64,000 nucleotides of DNA from Nevskia sp. (GTDB lineage Bacteria > Pseudomonadota > Gammaproteobacteria > Nevskiales > Nevskiaceae). Positions 44,270 to 53,095 of this stretch are shown piece after piece. The notes beneath the pieces were generated by a model. It saw nothing but the letters and a program-made list of their open reading frames with translations. It made no database searches and was not told the origin of the DNA. Both the position numbers and the translations under genes were made by a program. The stretch lies in contig NZ_JAKFUM010000002.1 in NCBI RefSeq assembly GCF_021732705.1, positions 62,001 to 126,000 on the forward strand. Direction: 5' to 3'. Numbering within the stretch: the stretch's first letter is position 1; each line of letters opens with the position of its first letter.

Positions 44270-44710
44270 ATGCTCACGATCACCAAGCATCTCGGCGGCA
44301 ACGACAGCGCCGCGACCGTCCGCATCGAGCTGCCGTTCGACCTGCGCACCCGCAGCCGCCAGTTGGCGAAGCTGTCGACCGGCGAGGAAGTCGGGCTGCA
44401 TCTGGAACGCGGCCTCGTGCTGCGCGGCGGCGACCGGCTGCTGGCGGATGACGGCCGCATCGTCGAGATCGTCGCGGCGAACGAGGAGGTGTCGACCGTC
44501 ACCTGCGACGATCCTTGGCGGCTGGCGCGCGCCAGTTACCACCTCGGCAACCGCCACGTGCCGGTGCAGATCGGTGCCGGCTGGCTGCGCTTCCGCCATG
44601 ACCATGTGCTGGACGACATGCTCAGAGGCCAGGGCTTCGACGTGATCGTCGAGGAAGCGCCGTTCGAGCCCGAAGGCGGTGCCTACGGCGGCGGGCACGG
44701 GCACGGCTGA
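44270..44710 (+). CDS. ureE: Urease accessory protein UreE
   Basis: The 146-residue nickel metallochaperone starts 11 bp after ureC. It shows DLRTRSRQLAKLSTGEEVGLHL, ASYHLGNRHVPVQIG (conserved His at the dimer nickel site) and RFRHDHVLDDMLRGQGF. The tail GGAYGGGHGHG is a very short His-containing end compared with the long His-rich tails of some UreE proteins. Its stop overlaps the ureF start (TGATG). Confidence 0.96.
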   Translation: MLTITKHLGGNDSAATVRIELPFDLRTRSRQLAKLSTGEEVGLHLERGLVLRGGDRLLADDGRIVEIVAANEEVSTVTCDDPWRLARASYHLGNRHVPVQIGAGWLRFRHDHVLDDMLRGQGFDVIVEEAPFEPEGGAYGGGHGHG

Positions 44711-45381
44711 TGGCCGGCACGCCGCTGCTGCATCTGCTGAAGCTGACCAGCCCGGCGCTGCCGATCGGCGCCTATCACTTCTCGCAGGGGCTCGAAGACG
44801 CGGTCGAGCATCGGCTGGTCCATGACGAGCGCAGCGCCGCCGCGTGGATCATCGGTCTCGCCCGCCACAGCCTCGGTACGCTCGATCTGCCGATGCTGCT
44901 GCGCCTGCACGCGGCATGGCGCGAGCGCAACGCGAAGCGGGCGTTCAAGCTCAGCGCGCGCCTGATCGCGTCACGCGAGACCGCGGAGCTGCGTGCCGAG
45001 GATCGTCATCTCGGCAGTTCGCTGGCGCGGGTGCTGGTCGAGCATGGCGTGACGGATGCGCAGGCCTGGCTGCAGCACCCGGACGCCACGCACGCCGCGC
45101 TGTTTGCGCTGGCAGCCGTGCACTGGGACATCGGCGACGGCGACGCCGCCACTGGCTACTGCTGGGGCTGGTGCGAGAACCAGGTGCTGGCCGCGATCAA
45201 GCTGGTACCGCTCGGCCAGAACGCCGGCCAGCGTGTGCTGACGCAACTGATTGCGGTGATTCCGGAAATCATCGAGCACGCCGCGATGATCGAGGACGAC
45301 GACATCGGCATCGCGACACCGATGCACGGCATCGCCAGCGCGCGGCACGAAACCCAGTATTCGCGTCTGTTCCGGTCCTGA
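44710..45381 (+). CDS. ureF: Urease accessory protein UreF
   Basis: The 223-residue protein has the UreF marks LLKLTSPALPIGAYHFSQGLEDAVE, LARHSLGTLDLPMLLRLH, SRETAELRAEDRHLG, and CENQVLAAIKLVPLGQNAGQRVL. UreF acts as a checkpoint or adaptor for UreG on the UreD-UreABC complex. It is the last gene of the plus-strand operon; where ureG would follow, the strand switches. Confidence 0.95.
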   Translation: MAGTPLLHLLKLTSPALPIGAYHFSQGLEDAVEHRLVHDERSAAAWIIGLARHSLGTLDLPMLLRLHAAWRERNAKRAFKLSARLIASRETAELRAEDRHLGSSLARVLVEHGVTDAQAWLQHPDATHAALFALAAVHWDIGDGDAATGYCWGWCENQVLAAIKLVPLGQNAGQRVLTQLIAVIPEIIEHAAMIEDDDIGIATPMHGIASARHETQYSRLFRS

Positions 45382-45426
45382 GCGCGGCGCGCACCGGCCG
45401 CGCGCCAGGCCCCGTCGTCGCGCCGC

Positions 45427-46044
45427 TCAGGCCGCTTCGCGCAGCATGCCCTGCTTGACGATGAAGGCGATGACCTCGTCCAGCCCCTGCCCGGTCTTCA
45501 GGTTGGTGAAGATGAACGGGCGCTCGCCGCGCATCTTCCTCGCGTCGCGGTCCATCACGTCGAGCGACGCACCGACATACGGTGCGAGATCGATCTTGTT
45601 GATGATCAGCAGGTCGGACTTGGTGATGCCCGGCCCGCCCTTGCGCGGCACCTTGTCGCCGGCGGCGACGTCGATCACGTAAAGCGTCAGGTCGGACAGT
45701 TCCGGGCTGAACGTGGCGGCCAGGTTGTCGCCGCCGCTCTCGACGATGATCAGGTCGAGATTGTCGAAGTCGCGGTTCAGTTCGTCGATCGCCGCGAGGT
45801 TCATCGAGGCGTCCTCGCGAATCGCGGTATGCGGGCAGCCTCCGGTTTCGACGCCGCGGATGCGCTCGGCCGGCAGGGCCTGACTGCGGATCAGGAATTC
45901 CTGATCCTCGCGCGTGTAGATGTCGTTGGTGACCACGCCGATGTTGAAGCGGTTGCGCATGCGCTTGCACAGATTGTCGACCAGCGCTGTCTTGCCGGAC
46001 CCCACCGGTCCGCCAACACCGAGTCGCAAGGCTTCGGTCCGCAT
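45427..46044 (-). CDS. ureG: Urease accessory GTPase UreG, inverted relative to the other ure genes
   Basis: UreG is a SIMIBI GTPase that drives nickel insertion. The P-loop is [15 protein letters not shown], followed by [32 protein letters not shown], the conserved CPH nickel site, [18 protein letters not shown], and [11 protein letters not shown] (G4). The start at 46044 is preferred because GGGAG is 9 bp upstream; ATGs at 46050 and 46053 touch it. The gene is convergent with ureF, 45 bp between the stops, whereas ureG nearly always follows ureF on the same strand. It must have its own promoter. Confidence 0.95.
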   Translation of the reverse strand: MRTEALRLGVGGPVGSGKTALVDNLCKRMRNRFNIGVVTNDIYTREDQEFLIRSQALPAERIRGVETGGCPHTAIREDASMNLAAIDELNRDFDNLDLIIVESGGDNLAATFSPELSDLTLYVIDVAAGDKVPRKGGPGITKSDLLIINKIDLAPYVGASLDVMDRDARKMRGERPFIFTNLKTGQGLDEVIAFIVKQGMLREAA

Positions 46045-46140
46045 CGTCATCATCTCCCGATCATCGAGCGCGGCACCCGAATGGCACCGCTGGCCGATGT
46101 TGACGCAAGCGCCGTACCGCGGCGAGTCCGATCGAACGGT

Positions 46141-47526
46141 TCAGAACGCCGGCAGCACCGCGGCCACGATGCCGCGCCCGGCACCGTCGCGCTCGTAGTC
46201 CTGCCAGACCACGCTGGCGCGGCCGACCGCGTCGAACGCCAGATTCGGAAGCAGCACATTGCCCGGCGCCGCGCCCTGGTCGACGCGTCGCTCGCTGCCT
46301 ACCGCCGCGCCCTGTGCGTTGTAGCGCTGCAGCACGATGCCGGCACCCTGAGCGACGACGGCGAAACCGCCATCGGGCGTCGTGGCAACCGCTGGCGAGC
46401 GCAACGGCAGGTTGCCGCTGCCAATGCGGAACTCGCCCCCGCGCGCGACGCCATCGGCGCCGTAACGACGTCCGTAGGCGCCGAGCGACGAGAAATCGGT
46501 GCCGGTGCGCTGCCAGACCACGACGAAGTCGCCGGCCGGCCCGACCGCGATGTTCGGGCGGTCGGAGAACATCGTCGGCGGGCCATTGCCGATCGGCAGA
46601 CGCAAGCCCGCGAGCGGGTTGCTGGCGGCTGCCGCGTCGACCTGGAACGAGGCGCCCTGCGCCACGCCGGCCGCGTTGTAGCGGCGGCCGTAGATGCCGA
46701 CGCCGGTGCTGTTGAAGCTTTCGACCGGGATCAGCGGCGCCGCGGTGGACTGCCAGACGATGACGAAATCGCCATTCGCGGCGACCCCGACCGTCGGCAG
46801 GCGCAGGTTGGTCGGTATCGATTCCTCGACCTTGAGCTGATCGAGCTTGATCGCGTTGCCGTTGTCGAAGATGCGCAGATTGATGCTGGCCCGACGAATC
46901 GACGCGAACACCGGAATCGGTGCCAGCCGTTCCGGCCAGACGAAGATCGCGTTGCCGGCATCGTCCAGCGCCACGCTGATGCGGGTGAAGATGTCCTCGC
47001 CCCCATTGTTGATCCGGAACTCGCCGCCGCGTGGCGTGCCATCGGCGTTGTATCGCTGGGCGTACGCGTTCAGCGCCGGCGTGTCCTGACCATCCGAATC
47101 CCAGGCCACGATGAACTCGCCGGAGGCATTGATCGCCACGGCCGGGAACACCTGCCGGTTGGCGCGGAAGCTGTTGACGATGAATTCCGGCCCCAGCGGC
47201 GTGCCATCGGCGGCGTGCCGGCGGGCAAAGATGTCGGTCACGCCGCGGCCATCGACGTCCCCTTCCCAGACCACGACGAAGCGACCGTCCGGCGCTCGTG
47301 CCACGGCGGCGTTCTGCTGGTCACCGGCAGTGGTCTCGTTGACGCGGACTTCGGTCAGCGGCAGCACCGGCGGGGTCAGCGCCTGCGCCACGCCGGCCAC
47401 GAACGCCGCCGCCAGCAGCACGGCGGCCAGCGGGCGGCGCACGCGTGGCCGCTGTTGCGCGGCGCACGAGGCAATGGCGGCGGGCGCGTCGCAGGTCCGG
47501 ATTCGCGCGCGGGTGTTGTCCTGCAT
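46141..47526 (-). CDS. Secreted repeat protein (beta-propeller-like)
   Basis: From the ATG at 47526 with CGGAG 6-7 bp upstream, the product is 461 residues. A signal peptide (PLAAVLLAAAFVAGVAQA) precedes repeated units of about 55-70 residues with the pattern DGRFVVVWEGDVDGRG...DIFARRHAADGTPLGPEF, seen again as GEFIVAWDSDGQD...AYAQRYNADGTPRGGEFRI and DFVVVWQSTAAP...GIYGRRYNAAGVAQGASFQV, at least five times. This looks like a secreted propeller. Similar repeats occur in extracellular proteins of unknown role. It follows the esterase gene by 14 bp, so both are likely exported together. Confidence 0.75.
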   Translation of the reverse strand: MQDNTRARIRTCDAPAAIASCAAQQRPRVRRPLAAVLLAAAFVAGVAQALTPPVLPLTEVRVNETTAGDQQNAAVARAPDGRFVVVWEGDVDGRGVTDIFARRHAADGTPLGPEFIVNSFRANRQVFPAVAINASGEFIVAWDSDGQDTPALNAYAQRYNADGTPRGGEFRINNGGEDIFTRISVALDDAGNAIFVWPERLAPIPVFASIRRASINLRIFDNGNAIKLDQLKVEESIPTNLRLPTVGVAANGDFVIVWQSTAAPLIPVESFNSTGVGIYGRRYNAAGVAQGASFQVDAAAASNPLAGLRLPIGNGPPTMFSDRPNIAVGPAGDFVVVWQRTGTDFSSLGAYGRRYGADGVARGGEFRIGSGNLPLRSPAVATTPDGGFAVVAQGAGIVLQRYNAQGAAVGSERRVDQGAAPGNVLLPNLAFDAVGRASVVWQDYERDGAGRGIVAAVLPAF

Positions 47527-47540
47527 GGTCGGCTCCGGGC

Positions 47541-48467
47541 TCATGGGCGCGCGAACTGGCGGAAGAACTGCCACATCGTCGGCGTTGCCGCGACGTCCTG
47601 CGTGGTCAGCCCGAGCGGCGTGGAAAAGCTCAGCGAACCCGGCCAGGTGTGGCCGCCGCCGGCGATGATGTAGTGATCCACCCGCGCGCCGCCGCTGCAG
47701 TTGCCGTAGCGGTTCAGCTGCACCGAAGTGCCGTCGTCGGTACCGTCGATCACGCCGAGGTTCTGCGGCACCAGGCTGCAACCGGCGCGGCTTGCCCAGA
47801 GTTCGGCAGTCTGCAGCGACGAACTGAACAGCAGGTTGCCGTTGAAGTTGATCTGCTCGTCTGCGGTGCCATGGAAGATGATCATCGGCGTCGGGACGGA
47901 GGCCGCGCAGCGCAAGCGATCATCGTGATGGATGCTGCCGGAAATGACCGCCCCGGCCGCGATGCGCGACGGCTGATCGCAGATATAGCGCTGCGTCATC
48001 TGCGCACCGTTGGAATAGCCGCCCATGTAGATGCGGCGGGCATCGATCGGGAAGCGCCGCACGGCGTCGTCGATCACCGCGGTGAGGAAGCCGACGTCGT
48101 CCTGGGTCAGCGCGAACGAGGTGGCGCCGTAGTTCCAGCGGCCGTTCGACGAGGCCGGCAGGATCACGTAGACCCCGAAATCCCGCACCAGCGCGGAGGC
48201 TTCGGTCAGGTCCGCCATGTCGACCGGCGTGCCTCGCAGGTACTCGAGCAACAGGATCGCCGGCACCCGCTCGGTCGTCGTCGGGACCGTCGGCTTCAGC
48301 ATCATCACGCTTCTCGGCCGGCCGTTGACGACCAGCTGCTCCTGCACCGCCGTGACATTCTCGAAGCTGCCGATGTCGCGCGCCTGCACCGGGCCGAGAC
48401 CGGCGATGACCAGCATCGTCGCGAGACACCAGCGTCCGATGCCGGAACTGAAAAACTCCCTGTCCAT
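47541..48467 (-). CDS. Secreted PHB-depolymerase/LpqC-like esterase
   Basis: The ATG at 48467 has GGAG 6 bp upstream and leads into a signal peptide (CLATMLVIAGLGPVQA). The 308-residue protein contains VPAILLLEYLRGTP, the nucleophile elbow MGGYSNGAQMTQRYIC, Asp in MIIFHGTADEQINF and His in IAGGGHTWPG, all features of the type-1 PHB depolymerase/feruloyl esterase-like family. It also has Cys pairs expected in exported enzymes. Substrate could be a polyester or an aromatic ester. It is co-transcribed with the secreted repeat protein. Confidence 0.85.
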   Translation of the reverse strand: MDREFFSSGIGRWCLATMLVIAGLGPVQARDIGSFENVTAVQEQLVVNGRPRSVMMLKPTVPTTTERVPAILLLEYLRGTPVDMADLTEASALVRDFGVYVILPASSNGRWNYGATSFALTQDDVGFLTAVIDDAVRRFPIDARRIYMGGYSNGAQMTQRYICDQPSRIAAGAVISGSIHHDDRLRCAASVPTPMIIFHGTADEQINFNGNLLFSSSLQTAELWASRAGCSLVPQNLGVIDGTDDGTSVQLNRYGNCSGGARVDHYIIAGGGHTWPGSLSFSTPLGLTTQDVAATPTMWQFFRQFARP

Positions 48468-48717
48468 GACTGACTCCACGCGGTTATTCCACTGCCGTCG
48501 ACGTGACGCTCTCATGATCCGTGCCGGACGCCGTTGATGCTGCTCAAGCCGATCGCCTGCCGCCTGCCACCTGCAAGGATAGGTCATCGGTTCGACGGCG
48601 ACCGTCGAAAAAATCTCCGCTTGGGCATCGCATGCCGCGCGGAAGCAAGCGGTCAATGCCGTCTACGGCTTGATCGACGGTTTGGATCAGGTCCGCGTGC
48701 GCGACCATGATCCGGAT

Positions 48718-49266
48718 TCAGAGCAGCAGCGCACCCTCGTGCCGCAGCAGCCATTCCTTGCGATCGAGCCCGCCGCCATAGCCAGTCAGATTGCCATTGG
48801 CGCCGATCACGCGATGACACGGGATGATGATCGAGATCGGATTGCGGCCGTTGGCGAGACCGACCGCGCGCGAGGCCTTCGGATCGCCGAGGCGCGTCGC
48901 CAGTTCGCCGTAGCTGATGGTCACGCCGTGCGGAATGTTGAGCAGGGCCGTCCAGACCCGCTGCTGGAACGGCGTGCCGACCGGCGCCAGCGGCAGGTCG
49001 AACACGGTCCGCCGGCGGTCGAAGTAGTCGTGCAGCTGGGCGATCGCGGCCTTGAACGGCGCTTCGTCCCAGCGCCAGTCGGGCTGCTTCTGCGGCCAGA
49101 CGTCATGGCTTTCGAGATACAGACCCTGCAGCGCGTGGCCGTTGCCGAACAGCAGCAGTTCGCCGATCGGGCTCGGCGCAATGCAGTAGACCGTGGCCTC
49201 GATGGCCCGCGCGGTCGGCACGACGCCGGCCACTGCCCGCTTCAATTCCCCGCGTCCCAGGGTCAT
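48718..49266 (-). CDS. ogt: Methylated-DNA--protein-cysteine methyltransferase
   Basis: The 182-residue protein ends with the active-site region: [39 protein letters not shown], containing the PCHRV acceptor Cys. The preceding [33 protein letters not shown] is the DNA-binding helix-turn-helix. It removes alkyl groups from O6-alkylguanine by a suicide transfer. It starts 3 bp after alkA, so two alkylation-repair activities share a transcript. No Ada regulatory domain is present. Confidence 0.96.
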   Translation of the reverse strand: MTLGRGELKRAVAGVVPTARAIEATVYCIAPSPIGELLLFGNGHALQGLYLESHDVWPQKQPDWRWDEAPFKAAIAQLHDYFDRRRTVFDLPLAPVGTPFQQRVWTALLNIPHGVTISYGELATRLGDPKASRAVGLANGRNPISIIIPCHRVIGANGNLTGYGGGLDRKEWLLRHEGALLL

Positions 49267-49269
49267 GGT

Positions 49270-50184
49270 TCAGCCACCCGCCTCGCGCCCGGCATTCGAT
49301 GTTGCAAGGCTGCGCCACAGATACAGCGCCGCGTAGGCCCGCCACGGTCGCCACGCCGCGCTGCGGGCTTCGGCCTCGCGCGGCTTGACCCCGCCCAGCG
49401 CCTTGCACAGCGCCAGATCGCCGGCCGGAAAGGCATCGGCATCGCGCAGCGCCCGCATCGCGACATAGCTCGCAGTCCAGTCGCCGATGCCGGCAATGGC
49501 CTTGAAGCGCGTTAGTTCGGCCGTCGTGTCGACACCCGGTTCCAGCCGCAGCGCGCCGTCGGCGTGATGCTGCGCAACGTCGCGGATGGTCTGCGCCCGA
49601 CGCTGGGTGAGCCCCAGATCGATCAGCTGCTGCAGCGGCGCGTCGGCAACCAGCGCTGCCTGCGGGCTCAAGTGGCGCAGCGCCTCGAACGGCGTCTCGA
49701 TCGGCTCGCCGTAGGCCTTCGCGAAGCGGCCGAACAGCGTGGTCGCGGCCTTGACCGTCACCTGCTGACCGAGAATCGCGCGCAGCACCAGTTCGAAGCC
49801 GTCGAAGGCGCCGGGCACGCGCAGGCCCGGCGTCGCCTGCAGGTGCGGCGCCAGCACCGGATCCTGCTTCAGATGCCCGGCGATCGCCGGCGGCGACGCC
49901 TGCAGGTCCAGCAGCTGTCGCAGCCGCTCCGCGACGTTCGCGGCCACCGGCGCGAGCGACGGCGACAGTTCCACGGCCAGCGTGCCGTCATCGCTCGGCG
50001 GCGAGACCGCCAACCAGCCGCGATGCGGGCCGATCCGCACCGTGCGCAGGTAGCGATCGTCGACCACCGCTTCGACCCCGGCCGCACCACGCCCGCCGAG
50101 AAACGCCAGCAGCGCGTCCCAGGCCAGCGGCGGCTGGTAATCGAGCCGCAACGACGGTGCCGCGGACGCGGCAGCCCGGCTCAT
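49270..50184 (-). CDS. alkA: DNA-3-methyladenine glycosylase II (AlkA-like)
   Basis: The 304-residue protein has the AlkA plan: an N-terminal TBP-like domain (RLDYQPPLAWDALLAFLGGR, YLRTVRI, GWLAVSP) and the HhH-GPD core (AILGQQVTVKAATTLFGRFAKAYG, LGLTQRRAQTIRDVA, FKAIAGIGDWTASYVAMRALRDADAFPAGDLALCKALGG) with the catalytic Asp in FPAGDLAL. It excises alkylated purines. In many relatives this domain is fused behind an Ada module; here it is alone and coupled to ogt. Confidence 0.93.
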   Translation of the reverse strand: MSRAAASAAPSLRLDYQPPLAWDALLAFLGGRGAAGVEAVVDDRYLRTVRIGPHRGWLAVSPPSDDGTLAVELSPSLAPVAANVAERLRQLLDLQASPPAIAGHLKQDPVLAPHLQATPGLRVPGAFDGFELVLRAILGQQVTVKAATTLFGRFAKAYGEPIETPFEALRHLSPQAALVADAPLQQLIDLGLTQRRAQTIRDVAQHHADGALRLEPGVDTTAELTRFKAIAGIGDWTASYVAMRALRDADAFPAGDLALCKALGGVKPREAEARSAAWRPWRAYAALYLWRSLATSNAGREAGG

Positions 50185-50218
50185 CGCCGCGTCACGACGC
50201 GAACCGCCGGACGCGCCA

Positions 50219-50689
50219 TCAGTCGGCCTTCGCGTCCGGCTTGGCCAGCGCCTGTCCGGTCAGCAGGCGCGCGCGCAGGCGACGCAGCGCATCGGCATCC
50301 ACCTCGTCGCCGAACAGTGCGCGGCTGCGGCGACTGCCGTCGGCGAGCCTGAAGTTCAGCACCAGCACGCGCCCGTTCACCAGCGATGACGGCAGCAGTT
50401 CGGCGTCGCGCTTCGTACCGCGTGCCGTTTCGAGACTCCACGCCGTGCCGCCGGCATGCCAGGTGAGCCGCGTCAGTGCCTTCGGCCCGAAGCCGATGAT
50501 CGGATGCCGGCGCAGACTGAACCACGACAGCAGCAAGGCACCGGACAGCAGCAGCCCGAGCTGATCCGGCGGCTGCGCGAGAAAGGCCAGACCGATGGCG
50601 GCGACATGCAGCACGACGAGCGCCTGCATGCCGCGCAGGCTGTGCGTCGGCCGCAGGTCAATCGTTGCGCTGAAGGCGTTCGATGACAT
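50219..50689 (-). CDS. YgfX/CptA-family membrane protein
   Basis: The 156-residue protein has two adjacent membrane segments at about residues 20-60 (MQALVVLHVAAIGLAFLAQPP, LGLLLSGALLLSWFSL) and a soluble C-terminal domain (WSLETARGTKRDAELLPSSLVNGRVLVLNFR). The layout and its overlap with sdhE (the two share 32 bp) match the ygfX genes of gammaproteobacteria, sometimes called cptA. In E. coli the pair has been linked to toxin-antitoxin-like effects, but SdhE itself is a flavin assembly factor. Sequence conservation is low, so the call leans on context. Confidence 0.75.
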   Translation of the reverse strand: MSSNAFSATIDLRPTHSLRGMQALVVLHVAAIGLAFLAQPPDQLGLLLSGALLLSWFSLRRHPIIGFGPKALTRLTWHAGGTAWSLETARGTKRDAELLPSSLVNGRVLVLNFRLADGSRRSRALFGDEVDADALRRLRARLLTGQALAKPDAKAD

Positions 50690-50891
50690 GGGCGTACTGG
50701 GCCGGTGGCGGGGTCTGACCGATGATCCAGGCCCAGAGGTCCGGGTCCTCGCATTCGAGCAGGCGCAGGAACACCCACTTTTCTTCGGAGGTGGCGGTTT
50801 CGTAATGGCGGGCCAGGAAGCCGCCGAACAGCACGTCGAGTTCCTTCATGCCACGGCGGCACAGGAAGCGGAGACGGTCGAGATCGCTCAT
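50658..50891 (-). CDS. sdhE: FAD assembly factor SdhE
   Basis: The 77-residue protein shows the SdhE motif RRGMKELDVLFGGFLARHY near residue 13 (the RGxxE site that contacts the flavoprotein) and FLRLLECEDPDLWAWIIGQTPPP. It promotes covalent FAD attachment to SdhA. The gene overlaps ygfX and is about 100 bp downstream of the YkgJ gene. It lies about 900 bp past sdhB, so it is close to its target genes but in a separate cluster. Confidence 0.95.
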   Translation of the reverse strand: MSDLDRLRFLCRRGMKELDVLFGGFLARHYETATSEEKWVFLRLLECEDPDLWAWIIGQTPPPAQYAHVIERLQRND

Positions 50892-50994
50892 GAACGGGAG
50901 GGGTTGGAAAGTGGTGCCCGATTATCGCCGATGGCAGGCAATCGAGGCGCAACGGTCCTGTCGCTCGGCCGTCGGAGCGACGGGCGCGCGGCGT

Positions 50995-51354
50995 TCAGAC
51001 CAGCACTTGCCGCGTCCGCCTGGCGAACCAGTGAATCCGCTGCTCGACCACGGGCGCGATCATCCGCTCCGGCTTCGCGCCGCGTGGACACGGCAGGCTC
51101 GGCGTGGTGCCGAACAGCCGGCAGATCAACGGCCGCTGGTCATAGACGGTGCAACCCTGCGGGCCAAGATGCGGGCAGCTCAGGGCTTCTAGCGCTGCGT
51201 CTCGCGCCGCACGGCTGCGACGCGGCAGCCGCGCCATTTCCGTCGACGAGGCCGTGACCGGTCCGCAGCAGTCGTGGCAGCCGGACACGCAGGTGAACGC
51301 CGGAATCCGCGCGCGCAGCGTGTCGATGATCAGGTCGTCTTCGGACAGGCTCAT
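50995..51354 (-). CDS. YkgJ-family Cys-cluster protein
   Basis: From the ATG at 51354 the protein is 119 residues. The cysteine pattern CVSGCHDCCGPV near residue 22, then CPHLGPQGCTVYDQRPLICRLFG, is the YkgJ signature for a metal cluster (zinc or iron-sulfur). The C-terminal end is basic. Members of the family are widespread, and no clear function is known. It lies between the sdhB repeats and sdhE. Confidence 0.9.
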   Translation of the reverse strand: MSLSEDDLIIDTLRARIPAFTCVSGCHDCCGPVTASSTEMARLPRRSRAARDAALEALSCPHLGPQGCTVYDQRPLICRLFGTTPSLPCPRGAKPERMIAPVVEQRIHWFARRTRQVLV

Positions 51355-51399
51355 GTCGGAACTCCGGGCGGCGCACGGCGCAGCTTGCGCCAGAACGAC

Positions 51400-51423
51400 A
51401 AAGGCGGCCCGAAGGCCGCCTTT
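51400..51423 (-). terminator. Hairpin downstream of the sdh operon
   Basis: AAAGGCGGCC and GGCCGCCTTT pair around a CGAA tetraloop. A perfect 10-bp stem with short A/U flanks suggests a terminator for sdhB-side transcription, though the U-run is only three bases. Confidence 0.55.
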
Positions 51424-51468
51424 GGGTTCCACGTGGTAACGGCCGGAAATGCGGCTTTGTGCTGTCCT

Positions 51469-51747
51469 TGCCCTTCGCGTCGCTGCGGGCGTTCGAAGCT
51501 GCTGCGAACGGTGCCTTGCGCGCCGGTCAACCTCGCCCCGGCCCGCCCGCTACCGCGGACGGGCGTTCGCGAGCGCGCGAGGCAGTGCTCGCAAAGCCGC
51601 AGCTTCTGTGCCGGCCCTTCGCTTCGCTGCGGGCGTTCGAAGCTGCTGCGAGCAGTGCTCGCAAAGCCGCAGCTTCTCCGCCGGCCCTTCGCTTCGCTAC
51701 GGGCGTTCGAAGCTGCTGCGAGCAGTGCTCGCAAAGCCGCAGCTTCT
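51469..51747 (-). repeat. 70-bp tandem repeat directly after sdhB
   Basis: Two complete units (51582-51651 and 51652-51721; 3 differences in 70) and a partial third (51722-51747) end at the sdhB stop codon; a degenerate half-unit lies at 51469-51515. Each unit contains the palindromic core GCAGTGCTCGC followed by AAGCCGCAGCTTC, and together GAAGCTGC/GCAGCTTC arms that can fold into a hairpin. Open reading frames across it are repeat artefacts. Confidence 0.85.
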
Positions 51748-52532
51748 CACCCCCTCCGCTCGACGAGCATCTTCTTGGTCTCGGCGATCGCCTTGGCCGG
51801 GTTCAGACCCTTCGGGCAGGTCTTCGCGCAGTTCATGATCGTGTGGCAGCGATACAGCTTGAACGGGTCTTCGAGCTGGTCCAGACGCTCGCCCGTGGCT
51901 TCGTCGCGCGAGTCGACCAGCCAGCGGTACGCGGCCATCAGCACGGCCGGGCCGAGGTAGCGGTCGCCGTTCCACCAGTAGCTCGGGCAGCTCGTCGAGC
52001 AGCACGCGCACAGGATGCACTCGTACAGGCCATCGAGCTTGGCGCGGTCTTCTTCGCTCTGCAGGCGCTCGCGGGTCGGCGCCGGCGTGTCGGTCTTCAG
52101 CCACGGCTCGACCGAGGCGTACTGCGCGTAGAAATGGGTCAGGTCCGGAATCAGGTCCTTGATCACCGGCATGTGCGGCAGCGGGTAGATCTTGACCTCG
52201 CCTTTCACGTCATCGCAGGCCTTGGTGCAGGCCAGCGTGTTCGAGCCGTCGATGTTCATGGCGCAGCTGCCGCAGATGCCTTCGCGGCACGAGCGGCGGA
52301 AGGTCAGCGACGAATCGATCTCGCTCTTGATCTTGATCAGGGCGTCCAGAACCATCGGACCGCACTTGTCCATGTCGATCTCGTAGGTATCGACTCTCGG
52401 GTTGGCCTGGGTGTCCGGATCGTAGCGGTAGATCTTGAACGCACGAACGTTCTTGGCACCCGCCGGGGCCTTGAACACCTTGCCGGCGCTGCGATCGATC
52501 TTCGAGTTCTTGGGAAGCGTGAGCTGTGCCAT
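51747..52532 (-). CDS. sdhB: Succinate dehydrogenase iron-sulfur subunit
   Basis: The 261-residue subunit carries the three cluster sites: [12 protein letters not shown] with the [2Fe-2S] ligands, [16 protein letters not shown], and [21 protein letters not shown]. It passes electrons from SdhA FAD to ubiquinone in the membrane. GGAG stands before the ATG at 52532. The gene is separated from sdhA by a DUF2939 gene, and followed directly by a tandem repeat. Confidence 0.98.
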   Translation of the reverse strand: MAQLTLPKNSKIDRSAGKVFKAPAGAKNVRAFKIYRYDPDTQANPRVDTYEIDMDKCGPMVLDALIKIKSEIDSSLTFRRSCREGICGSCAMNIDGSNTLACTKACDDVKGEVKIYPLPHMPVIKDLIPDLTHFYAQYASVEPWLKTDTPAPTRERLQSEEDRAKLDGLYECILCACCSTSCPSYWWNGDRYLGPAVLMAAYRWLVDSRDEATGERLDQLEDPFKLYRCHTIMNCAKTCPKGLNPAKAIAETKKMLVERRG

Positions 52533-52566
52533 GACGATGCTCCTTCAATGAAACGCAAATGGAAAC

Positions 52567-53070
52567 TTAGTTCAGGACGGAATCTTTGAGCTGGTCGTAC
52601 GCGGTCACCGGCAGCACGATGTCGACCAGCCGCCAGCGCAGGCCGGCGCGGTCCATCACGATGGTTGCGGCGACCTGCCCGCTGCGGCTGAGCGCGGCGC
52701 TGAAACGGTTGATCGACTCGAAGCGGACATCGCTCAGGGAGCCTTCGATGTCGCAGCTGGTGGGCACAGTGCCCTGCACGGTCAGCGCGCCGCCGTCGCA
52801 GATCGCGGCGATCAGCCCGGACGGCGTCAGCAGGCGTTCGACCACCGGCTCTACCGGCACCCGCACGGCCACCTGCTCGTAGCGCGCGTGGATGCGCGCC
52901 GCGATGTTGCCGCGCAGCCGGTCCGGTTCGACCAGCGCCGCCAGCGCTTCGCTGTTCCGCGCCACCAGGGCATCGCGCAGGGCCTGCAGCCCGAGCAGCG
53001 GTGACGCCACGGCCGCCGTCACGCCGATCAGCGCGACGACGACGACAGCAGTGATGACGGAGCGGCTCAT
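52567..53070 (-). CDS. DUF2939 membrane-anchored protein between sdhA and sdhB
   Basis: The 167-residue protein starts with a hydrophobic anchor or signal (VITAVVVVALIGVTAAVASP) and follows the DUF2939 pattern: LLGLQALRDALVARNSEALAALVEPDRLRGNIAARIHARY, then a soluble domain ending RLVDIVLPVTAYDQLKDSVL. Function unknown. It is in frame with the operon, 25 bp after sdhA and 34 bp before sdhB, an uncommon position that suggests involvement with the complex, or a neutral insertion. Confidence 0.85.
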   Translation of the reverse strand: MSRSVITAVVVVALIGVTAAVASPLLGLQALRDALVARNSEALAALVEPDRLRGNIAARIHARYEQVAVRVPVEPVVERLLTPSGLIAAICDGGALTVQGTVPTSCDIEGSLSDVRFESINRFSAALSRSGQVAATIVMDRAGLRWRLVDIVLPVTAYDQLKDSVLN

Positions 53071-53095
53071 GGGCTGCGCGGCGACGATCGACGGC

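Noticed and set aside
51351-51734. Open frames through the repeats after sdhB
   Set aside because: They consist mostly of translated repeat units with no ribosome site.
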